Shown piece by piece: positions 40,532 through 50,558 of a stretch of DNA of 64,000 nt. Position 1 is the first letter of the stretch, and every line of letters begins with the position of its first letter. The stretch lies in contig NZ_JACGXL010000009.1 of the NCBI RefSeq assembly GCF_014138265.1, positions 22,116 through 86,115 on the forward strand, read 5' to 3'. The stretch is from Dokdonella fugitiva. Lineage in GTDB: Bacteria; Pseudomonadota; Gammaproteobacteria; Xanthomonadales; Rhodanobacteraceae. The position numbers and the translations under genes are program-made. A model generated the notes under the pieces. The model had not been told where the DNA came from. It was given only the letters and a program-made list of their open reading frames with translations, and searched no databases.

Positions 40532-43500
40532 TCACGTGTGCCCGCCGGATGGCGCGTCGAATGCCCATTTGCTCCAGCGCATTCGGCTGCGCTCGTCGTG
40601 CGTGCGCCAGTCGACGTCGACCGCGAAGTTTCGGATCTGCTTCTCGGCCAACAGGGCCTGCAGGGGCTGGAGGGCGGTTGCCATCGGAGCAGGAAGGGCG
40701 ACGATGCACGTCGCGAGCGGAACATGACTCGATTCGGTCAACGTGGTTTGCCGCGCCCAGGTTCCGTCATCCGCGATCTGGAGCGCACTTAGATATTGGC
40801 GATGGTAGAAGGTCATCCTCACCCATCCGCTGCCGCCGCCCCACAATGCGGGCTCCAGTGCACTCAGATGGGGTGCCGGTTCCGCGCCCTCGCCATTGGT
40901 GACGGGGGCGAGTGCCTTCAGCAACGAGTCCAAGCGGCTGTCAGCGATCGCGGGGACGGTTTGCCGTTGGGGCGGCCCGATTTCAGGGCTCGGCGGTGCG
41001 ACGAAGGGTGCGCTGCACACCTGACTGGTCGTGAAGAACTCCCGAGAGAAGGGCCATGCGCTGCTTCCGCCGGCATGGTCGGAGTTGCGCTGAACCTGCG
41101 CGGCGAGGACAACGTCCTGCCATCGGCTCGACAGGACATCGACTGCGAGATAGAACGTCGGAGCGTCGCTAAGGTTCGCGCCAGGTCTTTCGTAGCAGAT
41201 GAGCCCGACGATGCGGCTGGGGTCGTAGTAGACCTTGAAATCACCGGCATTGGCGGGATGCCACACTGTCCTTTCGTGGGCCAGGACCACTCGCATCCGC
41301 GACTCTTCATCGGGCAGGTCGGACGTCGCCAACGCGCACGCATTCAATGGACCTTCCGCGAGCGCGGGCAGGCCGGACTTGCCGGCTTCGACGGAGCAGT
41401 TCATGACACCGTCGAGGATCAAGCCTGCGAGCCCTGGTGTCGTCGACGGGTCCTTCATCTTCAGCAGGCGATTGACGATGGATTCTTCGGTGTCGTGGCG
41501 GGCGTGCGAATCGTCCAACAGCACGGATGCGGGCCGATCCTGCAATTCGAGCACGATATCGTCGCTCCGGATGCCCGAGTGCAGGTCGCCCTCCCACTCG
41601 ACGAGATATCGGGATATGTACTGATCGACACGCACAGCATGCGGCGATTGCATGCCGTCACTACCGAATCGCGTCAGCGTTGCCGGCCCTGCGGTCTTCT
41701 TACTGGCCAAGAGGTCTATTGCCGTCGTGTCGGCATGGTGGGCATAGCGCCCTACCTTGTCGTACTTCGTGTTGAACGCGGCCGGGCCACCGCCAGAAGC
41801 GGGGTCGCTGGTATTGCCCAACACCACCTTGGCATCGCCGGCCGGCTTGCGCGCCGGCATACGGAACTTGGATTCGCTTCCGTCGACCAGCACGCCGGAT
41901 TTCGATACCGGCGCGCTGATCGAATGAGGCGCTTCTTGGCTGCATGTCGGAGGTTTGTGCGTGGCGATCGCCGCAAACCGATTGATGGTGCATTCAATGC
42001 GCTCGATCTTGACGCCCTTGAGCGTGAACGAGTCGCCGACATCCTTGGCCGAAATCGGAATCAGGGCCGAGACGGGGCCATCGGTTTGTCCCGTCAGATT
42101 GTGAAGGTCACCCGCCGACACGACGAACGAGCGGGACCTGCCGTCGGCGCATTTGACGTCCAGGGTCAATCGACCGAAGTCCGCCGGCAGCGTGTTCCCT
42201 GTTCCCTGTTTGCTCGAACCGTTGCCGAGCTCGACATAGAGCAGCATGTCCGTGTCGAGAAAGAATCGAGGCGACTCACTCAGCCTGTTCTCGCACCAGC
42301 GCTCGATCCAACGGCGTTCCGTCGTGGACTGCGCCGAATCGGTCCATTGCTCGAGGAGTGATGCCAAACGCGTCGGGGCCTCCGTCAGGAAGGATTTGTC
42401 CGGTAGCGCATGGACAGGCCATATCAATCGACTGAGTGCTTTCCCCAGCGTGACGATGCCTTCGCTGCATTCTTGAATTGCGGCGAAGTGCTCAATGAGC
42501 CGCCCCTCGATCGGGCAATTCCCCGTCGTGAGCGCGTCCAGGCCTTCGACGAGTTTCAGGATCGGCTCGTAAGGCATCCGCCCCAATCGCATGTCACGCG
42601 AGGCGGAGTCGTTCTTGCAGAGCGAGCCTCCGTCCAGCCTTCGAGCCAAGGCGATCGGACTGCGAAACGCGAGCGGCAGAATCACCACATCGATCAGCCC
42701 CTCATTTGCTTTCGCGACTCCGGATGGAATGAGCCATTCCGCGGCGCGCCCCGCGAACTCGTCGTTACCGGTGATCCCGAGTGCGCGGATGAACTCCTTG
42801 CGTTGAGCTTCCGATTTCTCGTCGTCGCGGCGGCGCCTGACGGGCAACTCCGAGGAGCGACGGGACTCCAGAAAGGCCTCGACATCCGTCGTGACGGGCT
42901 TCGCTTCGTTGCTCGCGTCGTGTGGCAATGCCGCGAACCGGTCGCTCCCTTCCATGGTCCTGACCGGGATCCAATCCGAATCGAGGGGCGCGGCCTCCGC
43001 TCTGCGCGAAAGATTCAGCGTCACTTCGACGGCGTGCGCGTCGACGAACGAAGGCAGGGCGGATCCGTCGCTTCGCTCGAACTCGAACGTCTGGGGCTTC
43101 GAAACCGCGTCCGGGTGCTTCAGCATCTGGATGCACCAATCGACGAGGCCTTTGGCGATGCACGTCACGGATTCGCGGATGAAAGCCGACTTCCGCGACG
43201 GGTCGTTCCCGACCTCGTCGACGACGAAGTAGCGCGCGTCGTACCGTAGCTTTGAAATCGTGAACGCCGCTTCCTTCGCGCTCGCCAGCTCGGCAATCGC
43301 CTGCCACGCCTGTACGAATGCAGAGAACGCGTGCTCCGCCGGTGATCCATTCTTCGCTGGCTTCAGCTTCTGCCCCTGCAGCACCCAAGGGTCGACGACG
43401 AGCTGGAGCTTGTTCGCCGCGTCGATCGTGACCGACAGCAGCGGCGCCGGTCGGAACGTGTTGTTGTCCGCCTCAAGGAAAGTTCCGCTCGCAGCCGGAT

Positions 43501-46078
43501 GCGCGATGGGCCAGTCCGCGTAGGAAGGAAAGACTGTGTCCACGGACGAGGTACTGCAATCTGCGCCGGAGCGGCTGAAAACCAGGTCGCGTTCGATGCC
43601 GAAGGTGTTCTCTGCACGAAAGGTAATCGCGCGGGGGCCGGCGTTGGCGCGAGCGTAGACGTCGCGGAAGAAGTTCGCGACGCTCGACTGCATCGTGGTT
43701 TCCTCCAGGCGATCCATGTCCTCCGGGCCGAGCGCCACGGCCTCGCGCACCTGACCGAAATACCATGTCGAGAACGGCGAAGCAGCGGTCGATGCTGCCG
43801 TCACGCATCGATCCCCGTCATTCGCAGGCGAATCGCTCGCCGAGATGGGGTTGCTCGGAGCACCGCGTTGCCACGGATACAGCTCGGCATGCGGGTTGCG
43901 CCACAGCAACGCCTCGTCCGTCACGGGATCGCTCGGTACACCGCGAGGAAGAGGAATTTCGGATTCGCGGTGCTCGTAGACATTCAACGCGACGTACGAA
44001 AGCCGATCGCCGAGGTGCTCCTCGCGTTCTCTTTCCTGCTGCAAGGTGGCGGCGCAGGCGTACGCATGGTCGTCCAACTGGTAGTCGATGCGCACCCTGA
44101 AGCAGCTCGCGCCGAGTGATTGCGCCAGCGAATACTCGTAGGTGTTCCTGAAGAACAGGAACATGTTGTCCTTGACGGCCTTCATCGCCGCTTCATCCTC
44201 GGGCACGACCCGGAGAAGGAATCGCGTGTCCCTGGCCGCCGTCAGGCCGGCGAGGTTCCGGGGAACGATCTGCTGGTCCTGATGGGTGTCGGGCGCCGTG
44301 GAGGCGGGGGGCGCGAGCAGCGTCAATGTGTCGGCCTCGGCGGGCAGCACCAACAATACGCTTTCGGGCACGTCGGACATCAAGCTGCGGAGGTAGAGTC
44401 CTTTCGGAAACGCCGATGGACCCGACGTCGTTCCGACGATCATGAGCGTGAACGCGTCCGCGCCACTACCAAACTCGATCGTGCCATTGCGGGCGTCGGA
44501 TACCTGCCGCAGCGTGGGCGCGGCGTTCTGGAGCGCGGAGGCGCCGACCGCCACCGGCGCTGCGGATTCGATCTTCTCCTTGACGGCATCGAGTGGGATG
44601 GGCGCCTTCAGTGCGGCGACGAGCATGTCGAGGACGCCGTCGTCGGGCGTCGCAAGGCGGTAGCATCGATCCTTCTTCGAAGCATCGGAAAAATTCCTGA
44701 ACGGAAGCACCTTGAACGTGTGATAACGATGCGCGGTGATGGCGACCTTCACGTGCTCGGCCGCAGCGCGTGGCCCGATCCAGCGAACGCCCTCCACGCC
44801 TCGAAGCCAGTACTCGGCGTGGATCTTGCCGTCGGAAAGACCCAGATAGGTCTCGCGCAGTTTTGGTGCGCCTGGCGCTCGTGACGCCATCACTTGCAAC
44901 TGATACCCGATCGGCTGAGTCAGCAACGCCTTCCGCAAAGAAATCGGGCTTAGGGGACCCGCCGCCGCGCTCCCGTCATCGTAGACGGCGTCGTCCCAAA
45001 GCGCGGGGAGCGATGCGGGATCGGTCGCGACCGCATGGATGCCGGCGAGCAACTTTTCGATGTGTGCGGGCTGGGAGCAGTCCGTCGTATCCAGCTGCCC
45101 TTTGAAGCATTGATCGACCGCGACATCGTCCGACGCCGGCGAGCCCCATGCCGCGTTCGCGTCGGTGGACGTCGAGAAGCGCAACTCGATGCGGCCGGCG
45201 CCGTCGAGCGCCTTGATGGCAGCATCGCCCCTCGCGAGGCATACGGTCAGTCCGAGCAGCGAATGAAGGCAGGTTTCCACCATCCCATGGGCTTGCCGCA
45301 ATACCATGAGGTTCGAATCGGAAACGTCGTGCAGCATCTTGGCGTTCGCGTAGCGGCGCACGCCCAGGCTCAAGGCCACATCGGTCTGCTCGATGGTGCG
45401 TCGAATCCTCGAGTTCGCGTCGCTCGCATTCTCACCGCCATCGGGCGGATCGAGCGCCTTGATGATCGTCGCGTTGTATGCGGCCGCGAGTGGCTTGCCC
45501 ACGAGTTTGGATGCCGACCATTCCGTCTTCTTCTGGCCTTTCGCCTGAGCCGCCTCGTCGTGTTTCGTGCCGGCTGGTCTTGGATTGTTCTGCACCTCGA
45601 ACGCCCCCCAGTCGCCGACCATCAACCGTTGCGAGCGAAGCACGCTGGCGTCGACGAGTGTCCGCTGGTCGTCCTTGTGCTTGACGCGGACATATACATT
45701 CCATGCGTCAGGAAGGTTGACGTGGAATGGCCTGTCTTGCTGGTCGTCGGACCAATGCCCATCCGTGCATTCCGAATCCCAGAAGACGGCGGTCAAGGAA
45801 TTGCTCCCATCGAGCGTGGCGCAGTAGCGCCTCCATCCCTCAAGGTGTTTCGATATGTCCTTGTCCGGTGCCGGCAGAAGGATGAGCGGTCTCAACGCGA
45901 GCCACAGGGACGCTTCGTGTTGTACGCCGTCCTGCTTTCGCGCGGGCAGGATGACGAAGTCGAGTGCGACGTAGACGGTCATCGGGCCCTCTGCGAGGGC
46001 GTTCGCGTAGGGGCCGAGCAAGCCGGTCGCCGCAGGAGCTCCCGCCAGTCCCAGAAATCCACGTCGAGAGAGCGACAT
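40532..46078 (-). CDS. Giant Tat-exported protein of unknown function (1848 aa)
   Basis: An 1848-aa protein. The N-terminus MSLSRRGFLGLAGAPAATGLLGPYANALA is a Tat signal (Arg5-Arg6), so it is folded before export or carries a cofactor. The rest is mixed alpha/beta with no membrane segment. I see no domain that I recognise and no obvious internal repeat. An acidic/basic mixed region near residues 1100-1130 (ESRRSSELPVRRRRDDEKSEAQRK) looks like a linker. AGGAGG lies 8 bp before the ATG. It starts 16 bp after the 1477-aa gene and is preceded by a lipoprotein gene, so the three products probably act together in the periplasm. Confidence 0.7.
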   Translation of the reverse strand: MSLSRRGFLGLAGAPAATGLLGPYANALAEGPMTVYVALDFVILPARKQDGVQHEASLWLALRPLILLPAPDKDISKHLEGWRRYCATLDGSNSLTAVFWDSECTDGHWSDDQQDRPFHVNLPDAWNVYVRVKHKDDQRTLVDASVLRSQRLMVGDWGAFEVQNNPRPAGTKHDEAAQAKGQKKTEWSASKLVGKPLAAAYNATIIKALDPPDGGENASDANSRIRRTIEQTDVALSLGVRRYANAKMLHDVSDSNLMVLRQAHGMVETCLHSLLGLTVCLARGDAAIKALDGAGRIELRFSTSTDANAAWGSPASDDVAVDQCFKGQLDTTDCSQPAHIEKLLAGIHAVATDPASLPALWDDAVYDDGSAAAGPLSPISLRKALLTQPIGYQLQVMASRAPGAPKLRETYLGLSDGKIHAEYWLRGVEGVRWIGPRAAAEHVKVAITAHRYHTFKVLPFRNFSDASKKDRCYRLATPDDGVLDMLVAALKAPIPLDAVKEKIESAAPVAVGASALQNAAPTLRQVSDARNGTIEFGSGADAFTLMIVGTTSGPSAFPKGLYLRSLMSDVPESVLLVLPAEADTLTLLAPPASTAPDTHQDQQIVPRNLAGLTAARDTRFLLRVVPEDEAAMKAVKDNMFLFFRNTYEYSLAQSLGASCFRVRIDYQLDDHAYACAATLQQEREREEHLGDRLSYVALNVYEHRESEIPLPRGVPSDPVTDEALLWRNPHAELYPWQRGAPSNPISASDSPANDGDRCVTAASTAASPFSTWYFGQVREAVALGPEDMDRLEETTMQSSVANFFRDVYARANAGPRAITFRAENTFGIERDLVFSRSGADCSTSSVDTVFPSYADWPIAHPAASGTFLEADNNTFRPAPLLSVTIDAANKLQLVVDPWVLQGQKLKPAKNGSPAEHAFSAFVQAWQAIAELASAKEAAFTISKLRYDARYFVVDEVGNDPSRKSAFIRESVTCIAKGLVDWCIQMLKHPDAVSKPQTFEFERSDGSALPSFVDAHAVEVTLNLSRRAEAAPLDSDWIPVRTMEGSDRFAALPHDASNEAKPVTTDVEAFLESRRSSELPVRRRRDDEKSEAQRKEFIRALGITGNDEFAGRAAEWLIPSGVAKANEGLIDVVILPLAFRSPIALARRLDGGSLCKNDSASRDMRLGRMPYEPILKLVEGLDALTTGNCPIEGRLIEHFAAIQECSEGIVTLGKALSRLIWPVHALPDKSFLTEAPTRLASLLEQWTDSAQSTTERRWIERWCENRLSESPRFFLDTDMLLYVELGNGSSKQGTGNTLPADFGRLTLDVKCADGRSRSFVVSAGDLHNLTGQTDGPVSALIPISAKDVGDSFTLKGVKIERIECTINRFAAIATHKPPTCSQEAPHSISAPVSKSGVLVDGSESKFRMPARKPAGDAKVVLGNTSDPASGGGPAAFNTKYDKVGRYAHHADTTAIDLLASKKTAGPATLTRFGSDGMQSPHAVRVDQYISRYLVEWEGDLHSGIRSDDIVLELQDRPASVLLDDSHARHDTEESIVNRLLKMKDPSTTPGLAGLILDGVMNCSVEAGKSGLPALAEGPLNACALATSDLPDEESRMRVVLAHERTVWHPANAGDFKVYYDPSRIVGLICYERPGANLSDAPTFYLAVDVLSSRWQDVVLAAQVQRNSDHAGGSSAWPFSREFFTTSQVCSAPFVAPPSPEIGPPQRQTVPAIADSRLDSLLKALAPVTNGEGAEPAPHLSALEPALWGGGSGWVRMTFYHRQYLSALQIADDGTWARQTTLTESSHVPLATCIVALPAPMATALQPLQALLAEKQIRNFAVDVDWRTHDERSRMRWSKWAFDAPSGGHT

Positions 46079-46094
46079 GACCCGTCCTCCTAGG

Positions 46095-49000
46095 CTAATT
46101 CAGTCGCAGGCAATAGTTGACGGGCATGTGGAGGCTGACCGTGATGGACTTGCAGACCCGGAACGGCTTGCTTCCGATGCATGCGCTGGCACTGACGCCG
46201 ACGTAGAGGTCGAACGCCAGATTGAGCGTCACCTTCTTCGCCAATTCTTCGGTGCACTTCTCATTCGTGCATCCGCCGAGTTGCGAGTAGCATTCTCCAT
46301 CGCTGCGCCTTCCGAACGACAAGGTCGCCTGGATCTCGGCGGAAGCCATGACCTCGATGCGTACCGAGATGATCCACCAGTCCAATTGCGCACCACCGCG
46401 CAGCAGCACGCCCAGGGCGCCGGAGATCTGTGCGCCCTCGATGGCCAGGGACTTTGGGGTCGCGACGTTTCCGTCGAATCGCAGGGTCAACTGGCCAACG
46501 AAGATCACATACACGCCGAGAGTCACCCAGGCCGTCACGGGCCCGGACGAATACACAACCCCGAGCCCTACCTGGACCGCGAGGCCCGCGCGAAAATCGA
46601 TCAGGTGATGCGACGCCCCATCCGGAGTTTTCAGCTCATTCGTGAGCTTGGCGAGATAGAAGCCGCCTGAGCCCTGGAACGGCGTGATGATGACGCCCAA
46701 CGCGCGGTTCCATTCGCGTCCGCCTTGTGGGCGGGCGTGCGGAAAGCCGAAGTCGAAGTTGAAGTCGCCGTTGGCGAAGATCTCGAGCGAGATCTGCCCG
46801 CCCGTGAAAGCGAGCAGGGGAAACGCGACCATCGGCACCGTGAGGGCGACATAGAACGAATCGTGCTCACGTGACGTGCGGCGGATGTACATCGCCGTGA
46901 TGACGATGTCGCTCTTGAACAGCTCCTTGAACAGCCGACCCTTGAGGCTGAATCCATAGAAGTGGCGATCGAAGAAGAGCAGACGACCGTACAGCGGGGT
47001 CATTCCTTGCGAATTCGCATCGGCCGTTTTCGCTTTTCTGGCCGGCACCGTCAGCCCGGCTGCGAAGAACCACTCGTCGCCAACGCTCGTTGCACTGGTG
47101 CCAGGCGAAGGCAGCAATCGCTTGGGATCCTCGACCGCTTCCGGTACAGGCGCCTCGTTCGGATCGGCCTCGGCGGCTTCCTGCAACGGAATGGAAAGGA
47201 GCGCTTTCGCCGCGTCATCGTCGAGCACCAATCCCCGCCCGCCGACGATCCAATCGATGCCAATGAGGCCGAGGTTGCCACTGGCGATGCCGTCCGAGCA
47301 TTGCGGGCAGGAGACGGGAGCGGAACCCTTGGCGCATGCGGACTTCGGAGTCCACTCGACCAGGAATGAACGATGCGTATCGGTCGCCTGGATGATGGTC
47401 GACAAGCCTTGGACGATGGTCGTTCCAAGGACGGACAGTGACATGTTGCCGAGCGTGAACGAGCTCGACTGGTCACCGGTGGTGACCGACACGGTGTCCG
47501 CACAGAGAACGAAGACGCGCGCGAGATTGAGGCGGAGCGGCTCGAAGCTGAGCGCACTCAGCGCCACGACGTGCTTGTCGGCCCATTTCGTCGGGTCGTC
47601 GACCGGAACGCCCAAGCGAAGGCGGAACGAAAGGTTCGATCGGCTCGATACGGCGAGCTCCGGCAAGCCGGAGAAGCGGAAATCCAGATCCGTCGCGAAC
47701 CATGCCTCGTTCGGCGGGGGTTTCTTGCCGATGAGGTTCACATCCCACGAGAGGAGGGATGGCTTTTCCTCGAGCAACCCGCCGGTCACCTCCGGTGCCT
47801 GGATGCCGAAGCCTGCGAAGGACAGTTTGAACGCATGGAAGAAGTCGATCGCGGGCACATCGACGTCGAATCGCAGGCTGGGATACGTGAATCGGAGCCA
47901 TTGCAACGCGTCGTCGGTCATGCTCGGCAAACGGATCCCGAGGCCGACGAACCGGATCAATGGATCCGTGTCGCTCTTGGGAATGGTGCCCTTCAGGAAC
48001 TTGTCCTTTCCCCATCCGAAATCCCAGGGAGTCAGGTCGCCGTCGAGGACCAGTCGGACGTCGTTCTTGTATTCGACGACGCCGATGTGTGAAAGGCGCA
48101 GTCGCCGGATAGGCAGCGGTGAGCCTTCGAGCTTCTCCTCCATCAGGTCGATCAGCGTCAACGGCGGATCGATCGCCCCTCCGAAAGAAAGTTCGCCCCG
48201 CCCCGCTACTTGTTGAAGTTGGCCCTGTATACGGATGCCATGTCGTAGATCACTCGCGTCGTGTCTGACGTTGGCCTGCGCGGGTACGCCGAGAAGCGAG
48301 CGCAACGCGAGCGTGCTGTCGAACGCGAACGAGGTCAGCTCCCCGCGAGCGATCTCGAGATCGAAATAGTGGACGGCGAACGTCGCTTCCTGAAGGTCCT
48401 TGCCCGGTGCAGGCGGTGTCGGCTTGCGGACCTGGCGAATTCGGGTGCTGACGGCGTCGATGTCCGCCTTGCCGGCCGTGATGGCGACGAACGGAAGCGA
48501 GATGACGTGCTTGTCCTCCTGCGATTTGCTCTGGAGCAGTGCCTTGAACAGCGGGCTTACGACGTCGCACTCCACGTTGAGCAGGAGCACGCCTACCCAA
48601 TCGTTCGCCAGGACCTGTTGCGGCAGCATGTGACGAAAGGCGTCTTCGACATCCTTCCAGCGGCCGTCCTCGCTTTCGCCGACCAATGGCGGATAGATGC
48701 TGCCGATCGAATCGGGTTTCGTCGCATCCAGTTCGAGCCATGCATCTTTCAGGTACTCCACCACGCTCTTGCCACGGCCCATCTTGGCCAAGGCCAACAG
48801 CGGGCGTTTGCCGTACTTTCGAACCATGCCGCGTATGCCCGGCAGGGCACCGCCCGGCCGGGGCAGCAGCTTCGCCATTTCCTTCGCGCGCACGAGGCTC
48901 AACGCAGCGAAACCCTTCACGGTGCTTTCGAGCGCTGCCAGGTCCTCGAGGAGCGCCGCCTGCATCGCATCGGCGTACGCTTGCGCATCTCGACGCACGT

Positions 49001-50528
49001 CGACCGATACCAGTCCGAAGACCTGCTTCACGTCGTGAGGTGCGAGCACGATGCCGGCAGGACGCCGACTGCTCTTGTTCGACGACAGGCTGCCTGGCGG
49101 ACCATCCTGTGTCGTGAAGGCCGTAGCGACCTTGGTGATGAGGGGGGTAGCCGACGTCGCGGACTCGACGACGCCGGTTTCGTGAGTCACGGGTACGTGT
49201 GTTTGAGTGAATGTCTGCAGCGCCTTGTCCGCCGCCGAGTTGATCGCTTGCGATGCCTGCGCGTCGATGTCCCATGCGCATGCGGGCAACAGCGGCAGAT
49301 CAAGCTCCTTGCCCTGCAGGAACCACTGTGCAGAATCCACCGGGCCGGCGGACACGTTCCAGCTGTCACCAGGACGCGCCGTATGCAGGCCGAGCAGGCC
49401 TTTCACCTTCAGAATGGGGAGCGTGGATTCGTTGGCTGCCTTGCGGACGATCACTGCGCACTCGGGGCTGGGTCCGAGGTCGAACGTGGCGCCGCGCAGG
49501 GGGCCATAGACCTTCGCGCTGTCCACCGAAGCGGCCGTCATGCTTTCCGCGAGCATCAGTGTCGAGGGACGCGGTGGGACGGACGCTGAGCCCAGCCGCG
49601 GGAGCATTTGAACGACCGGAATCGGCTGGGCGACATTCACGACCAGCGCGTTCCCCCCGAGTGTCGCTACGCCGCTGGATTCCAGTTGGAAGGATTTGCC
49701 CGCGCGTCCTGCGAGCCGAGTCGCGGCGGCCTTCCAGTTTCCGGGAGGGCCGCCCGCATCGTTGAATGTGACGTCCAGGCAGGCGTTTCGAGCCACCACG
49801 CCCACGATCCACTTGCCGTCGACGTTGGCGACGTGCAGGGGTATGCGCGTGGTCGCGACCGTTTCCCCGAACCGAAGGGGCGTGCCCGATGCTTCGTACG
49901 GATTCAGCGGCAAGCGCATCTCACCGGATGGAAGGATGGCCAGTGGCGGAGGTCGCGCTCCGTTGGCGGAGTGCCAGGCAAGTATTTCCGCCCGCAACGC
50001 ACCTGGTGCGAGGATGATCTGCGCGCTGTGCAGGTCGACCGTCATAGCGAACGCGTCGCCGGTGCGAAATGACAAGGGTGCCGCAGCGCCTGCATACTCC
50101 AACGATTGCGCCTGCGAGTTCCGCAGCCACAGAACGTCCTTCTCTGCCGCGAGCTGCCACTCGTAGGCGTGGAAGCGCAGATCCGCGCCTTTCGCGAGCC
50201 GGACGTGTGCCTCGCCGTCGACGGGGGCGAGGTTTCCGAAGCATCCGCCCACGGCGGTCGCCAGTCCGGTTCCGAGTCGAAACTGGTTGATGCCTGGCGT
50301 CGCCTCCAACGGTATGCCGTCACTCTTGAACCGGAAGATCGTCCGGGACATCGCGTCGACGACATCGAATGCCAGCGTCGCAAAGTCGCTACCCGACCGG
50401 GTGACGACCCTTGAGTCGTCCTTCACGCGGACTTGGAGTCCCGGGGCAAGGCTGGCTACGTTGCCCTCGATCGACCGAAGGCCGTTCCCGCTCACCGGAA
50501 ACCAGATACCGAACAACTTGATCGTCAT
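46095..50528 (-). CDS. Giant protein of unknown function (1477 aa)
   Basis: A 1477-aa protein starting MTIKLFGIWFPVSGNG without a signal peptide. It is largely beta-strand (many alternating hydrophobic stretches such as LSLSFAGFGIQ, FRFSGLPELAV, SLSVLGTTIVQG), with a Cys pair (SCPQCSDG) near residue 1110. The C-terminal ~250 residues contain long beta-rich repeats of Gly/aromatic residues (GDFNFDFGFPHARP, GVIITPFQGSGGFYLAKL, GLGVVYSSGPVTAWVTLGVYVIFVGQLTLRF), which look like a beta-barrel or beta-helix. No family recognised. It could be secreted by a non-Sec route or be cytoplasmic. Confidence 0.7.
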   Translation of the reverse strand: MTIKLFGIWFPVSGNGLRSIEGNVASLAPGLQVRVKDDSRVVTRSGSDFATLAFDVVDAMSRTIFRFKSDGIPLEATPGINQFRLGTGLATAVGGCFGNLAPVDGEAHVRLAKGADLRFHAYEWQLAAEKDVLWLRNSQAQSLEYAGAAAPLSFRTGDAFAMTVDLHSAQIILAPGALRAEILAWHSANGARPPPLAILPSGEMRLPLNPYEASGTPLRFGETVATTRIPLHVANVDGKWIVGVVARNACLDVTFNDAGGPPGNWKAAATRLAGRAGKSFQLESSGVATLGGNALVVNVAQPIPVVQMLPRLGSASVPPRPSTLMLAESMTAASVDSAKVYGPLRGATFDLGPSPECAVIVRKAANESTLPILKVKGLLGLHTARPGDSWNVSAGPVDSAQWFLQGKELDLPLLPACAWDIDAQASQAINSAADKALQTFTQTHVPVTHETGVVESATSATPLITKVATAFTTQDGPPGSLSSNKSSRRPAGIVLAPHDVKQVFGLVSVDVRRDAQAYADAMQAALLEDLAALESTVKGFAALSLVRAKEMAKLLPRPGGALPGIRGMVRKYGKRPLLALAKMGRGKSVVEYLKDAWLELDATKPDSIGSIYPPLVGESEDGRWKDVEDAFRHMLPQQVLANDWVGVLLLNVECDVVSPLFKALLQSKSQEDKHVISLPFVAITAGKADIDAVSTRIRQVRKPTPPAPGKDLQEATFAVHYFDLEIARGELTSFAFDSTLALRSLLGVPAQANVRHDASDLRHGIRIQGQLQQVAGRGELSFGGAIDPPLTLIDLMEEKLEGSPLPIRRLRLSHIGVVEYKNDVRLVLDGDLTPWDFGWGKDKFLKGTIPKSDTDPLIRFVGLGIRLPSMTDDALQWLRFTYPSLRFDVDVPAIDFFHAFKLSFAGFGIQAPEVTGGLLEEKPSLLSWDVNLIGKKPPPNEAWFATDLDFRFSGLPELAVSSRSNLSFRLRLGVPVDDPTKWADKHVVALSALSFEPLRLNLARVFVLCADTVSVTTGDQSSSFTLGNMSLSVLGTTIVQGLSTIIQATDTHRSFLVEWTPKSACAKGSAPVSCPQCSDGIASGNLGLIGIDWIVGGRGLVLDDDAAKALLSIPLQEAAEADPNEAPVPEAVEDPKRLLPSPGTSATSVGDEWFFAAGLTVPARKAKTADANSQGMTPLYGRLLFFDRHFYGFSLKGRLFKELFKSDIVITAMYIRRTSREHDSFYVALTVPMVAFPLLAFTGGQISLEIFANGDFNFDFGFPHARPQGGREWNRALGVIITPFQGSGGFYLAKLTNELKTPDGASHHLIDFRAGLAVQVGLGVVYSSGPVTAWVTLGVYVIFVGQLTLRFDGNVATPKSLAIEGAQISGALGVLLRGGAQLDWWIISVRIEVMASAEIQATLSFGRRSDGECYSQLGGCTNEKCTEELAKKVTLNLAFDLYVGVSASACIGSKPFRVCKSITVSLHMPVNYCLRLN

Positions 50529-50558
50529 GACCGATTCCCCGCTCGGATGGACGTCTCG

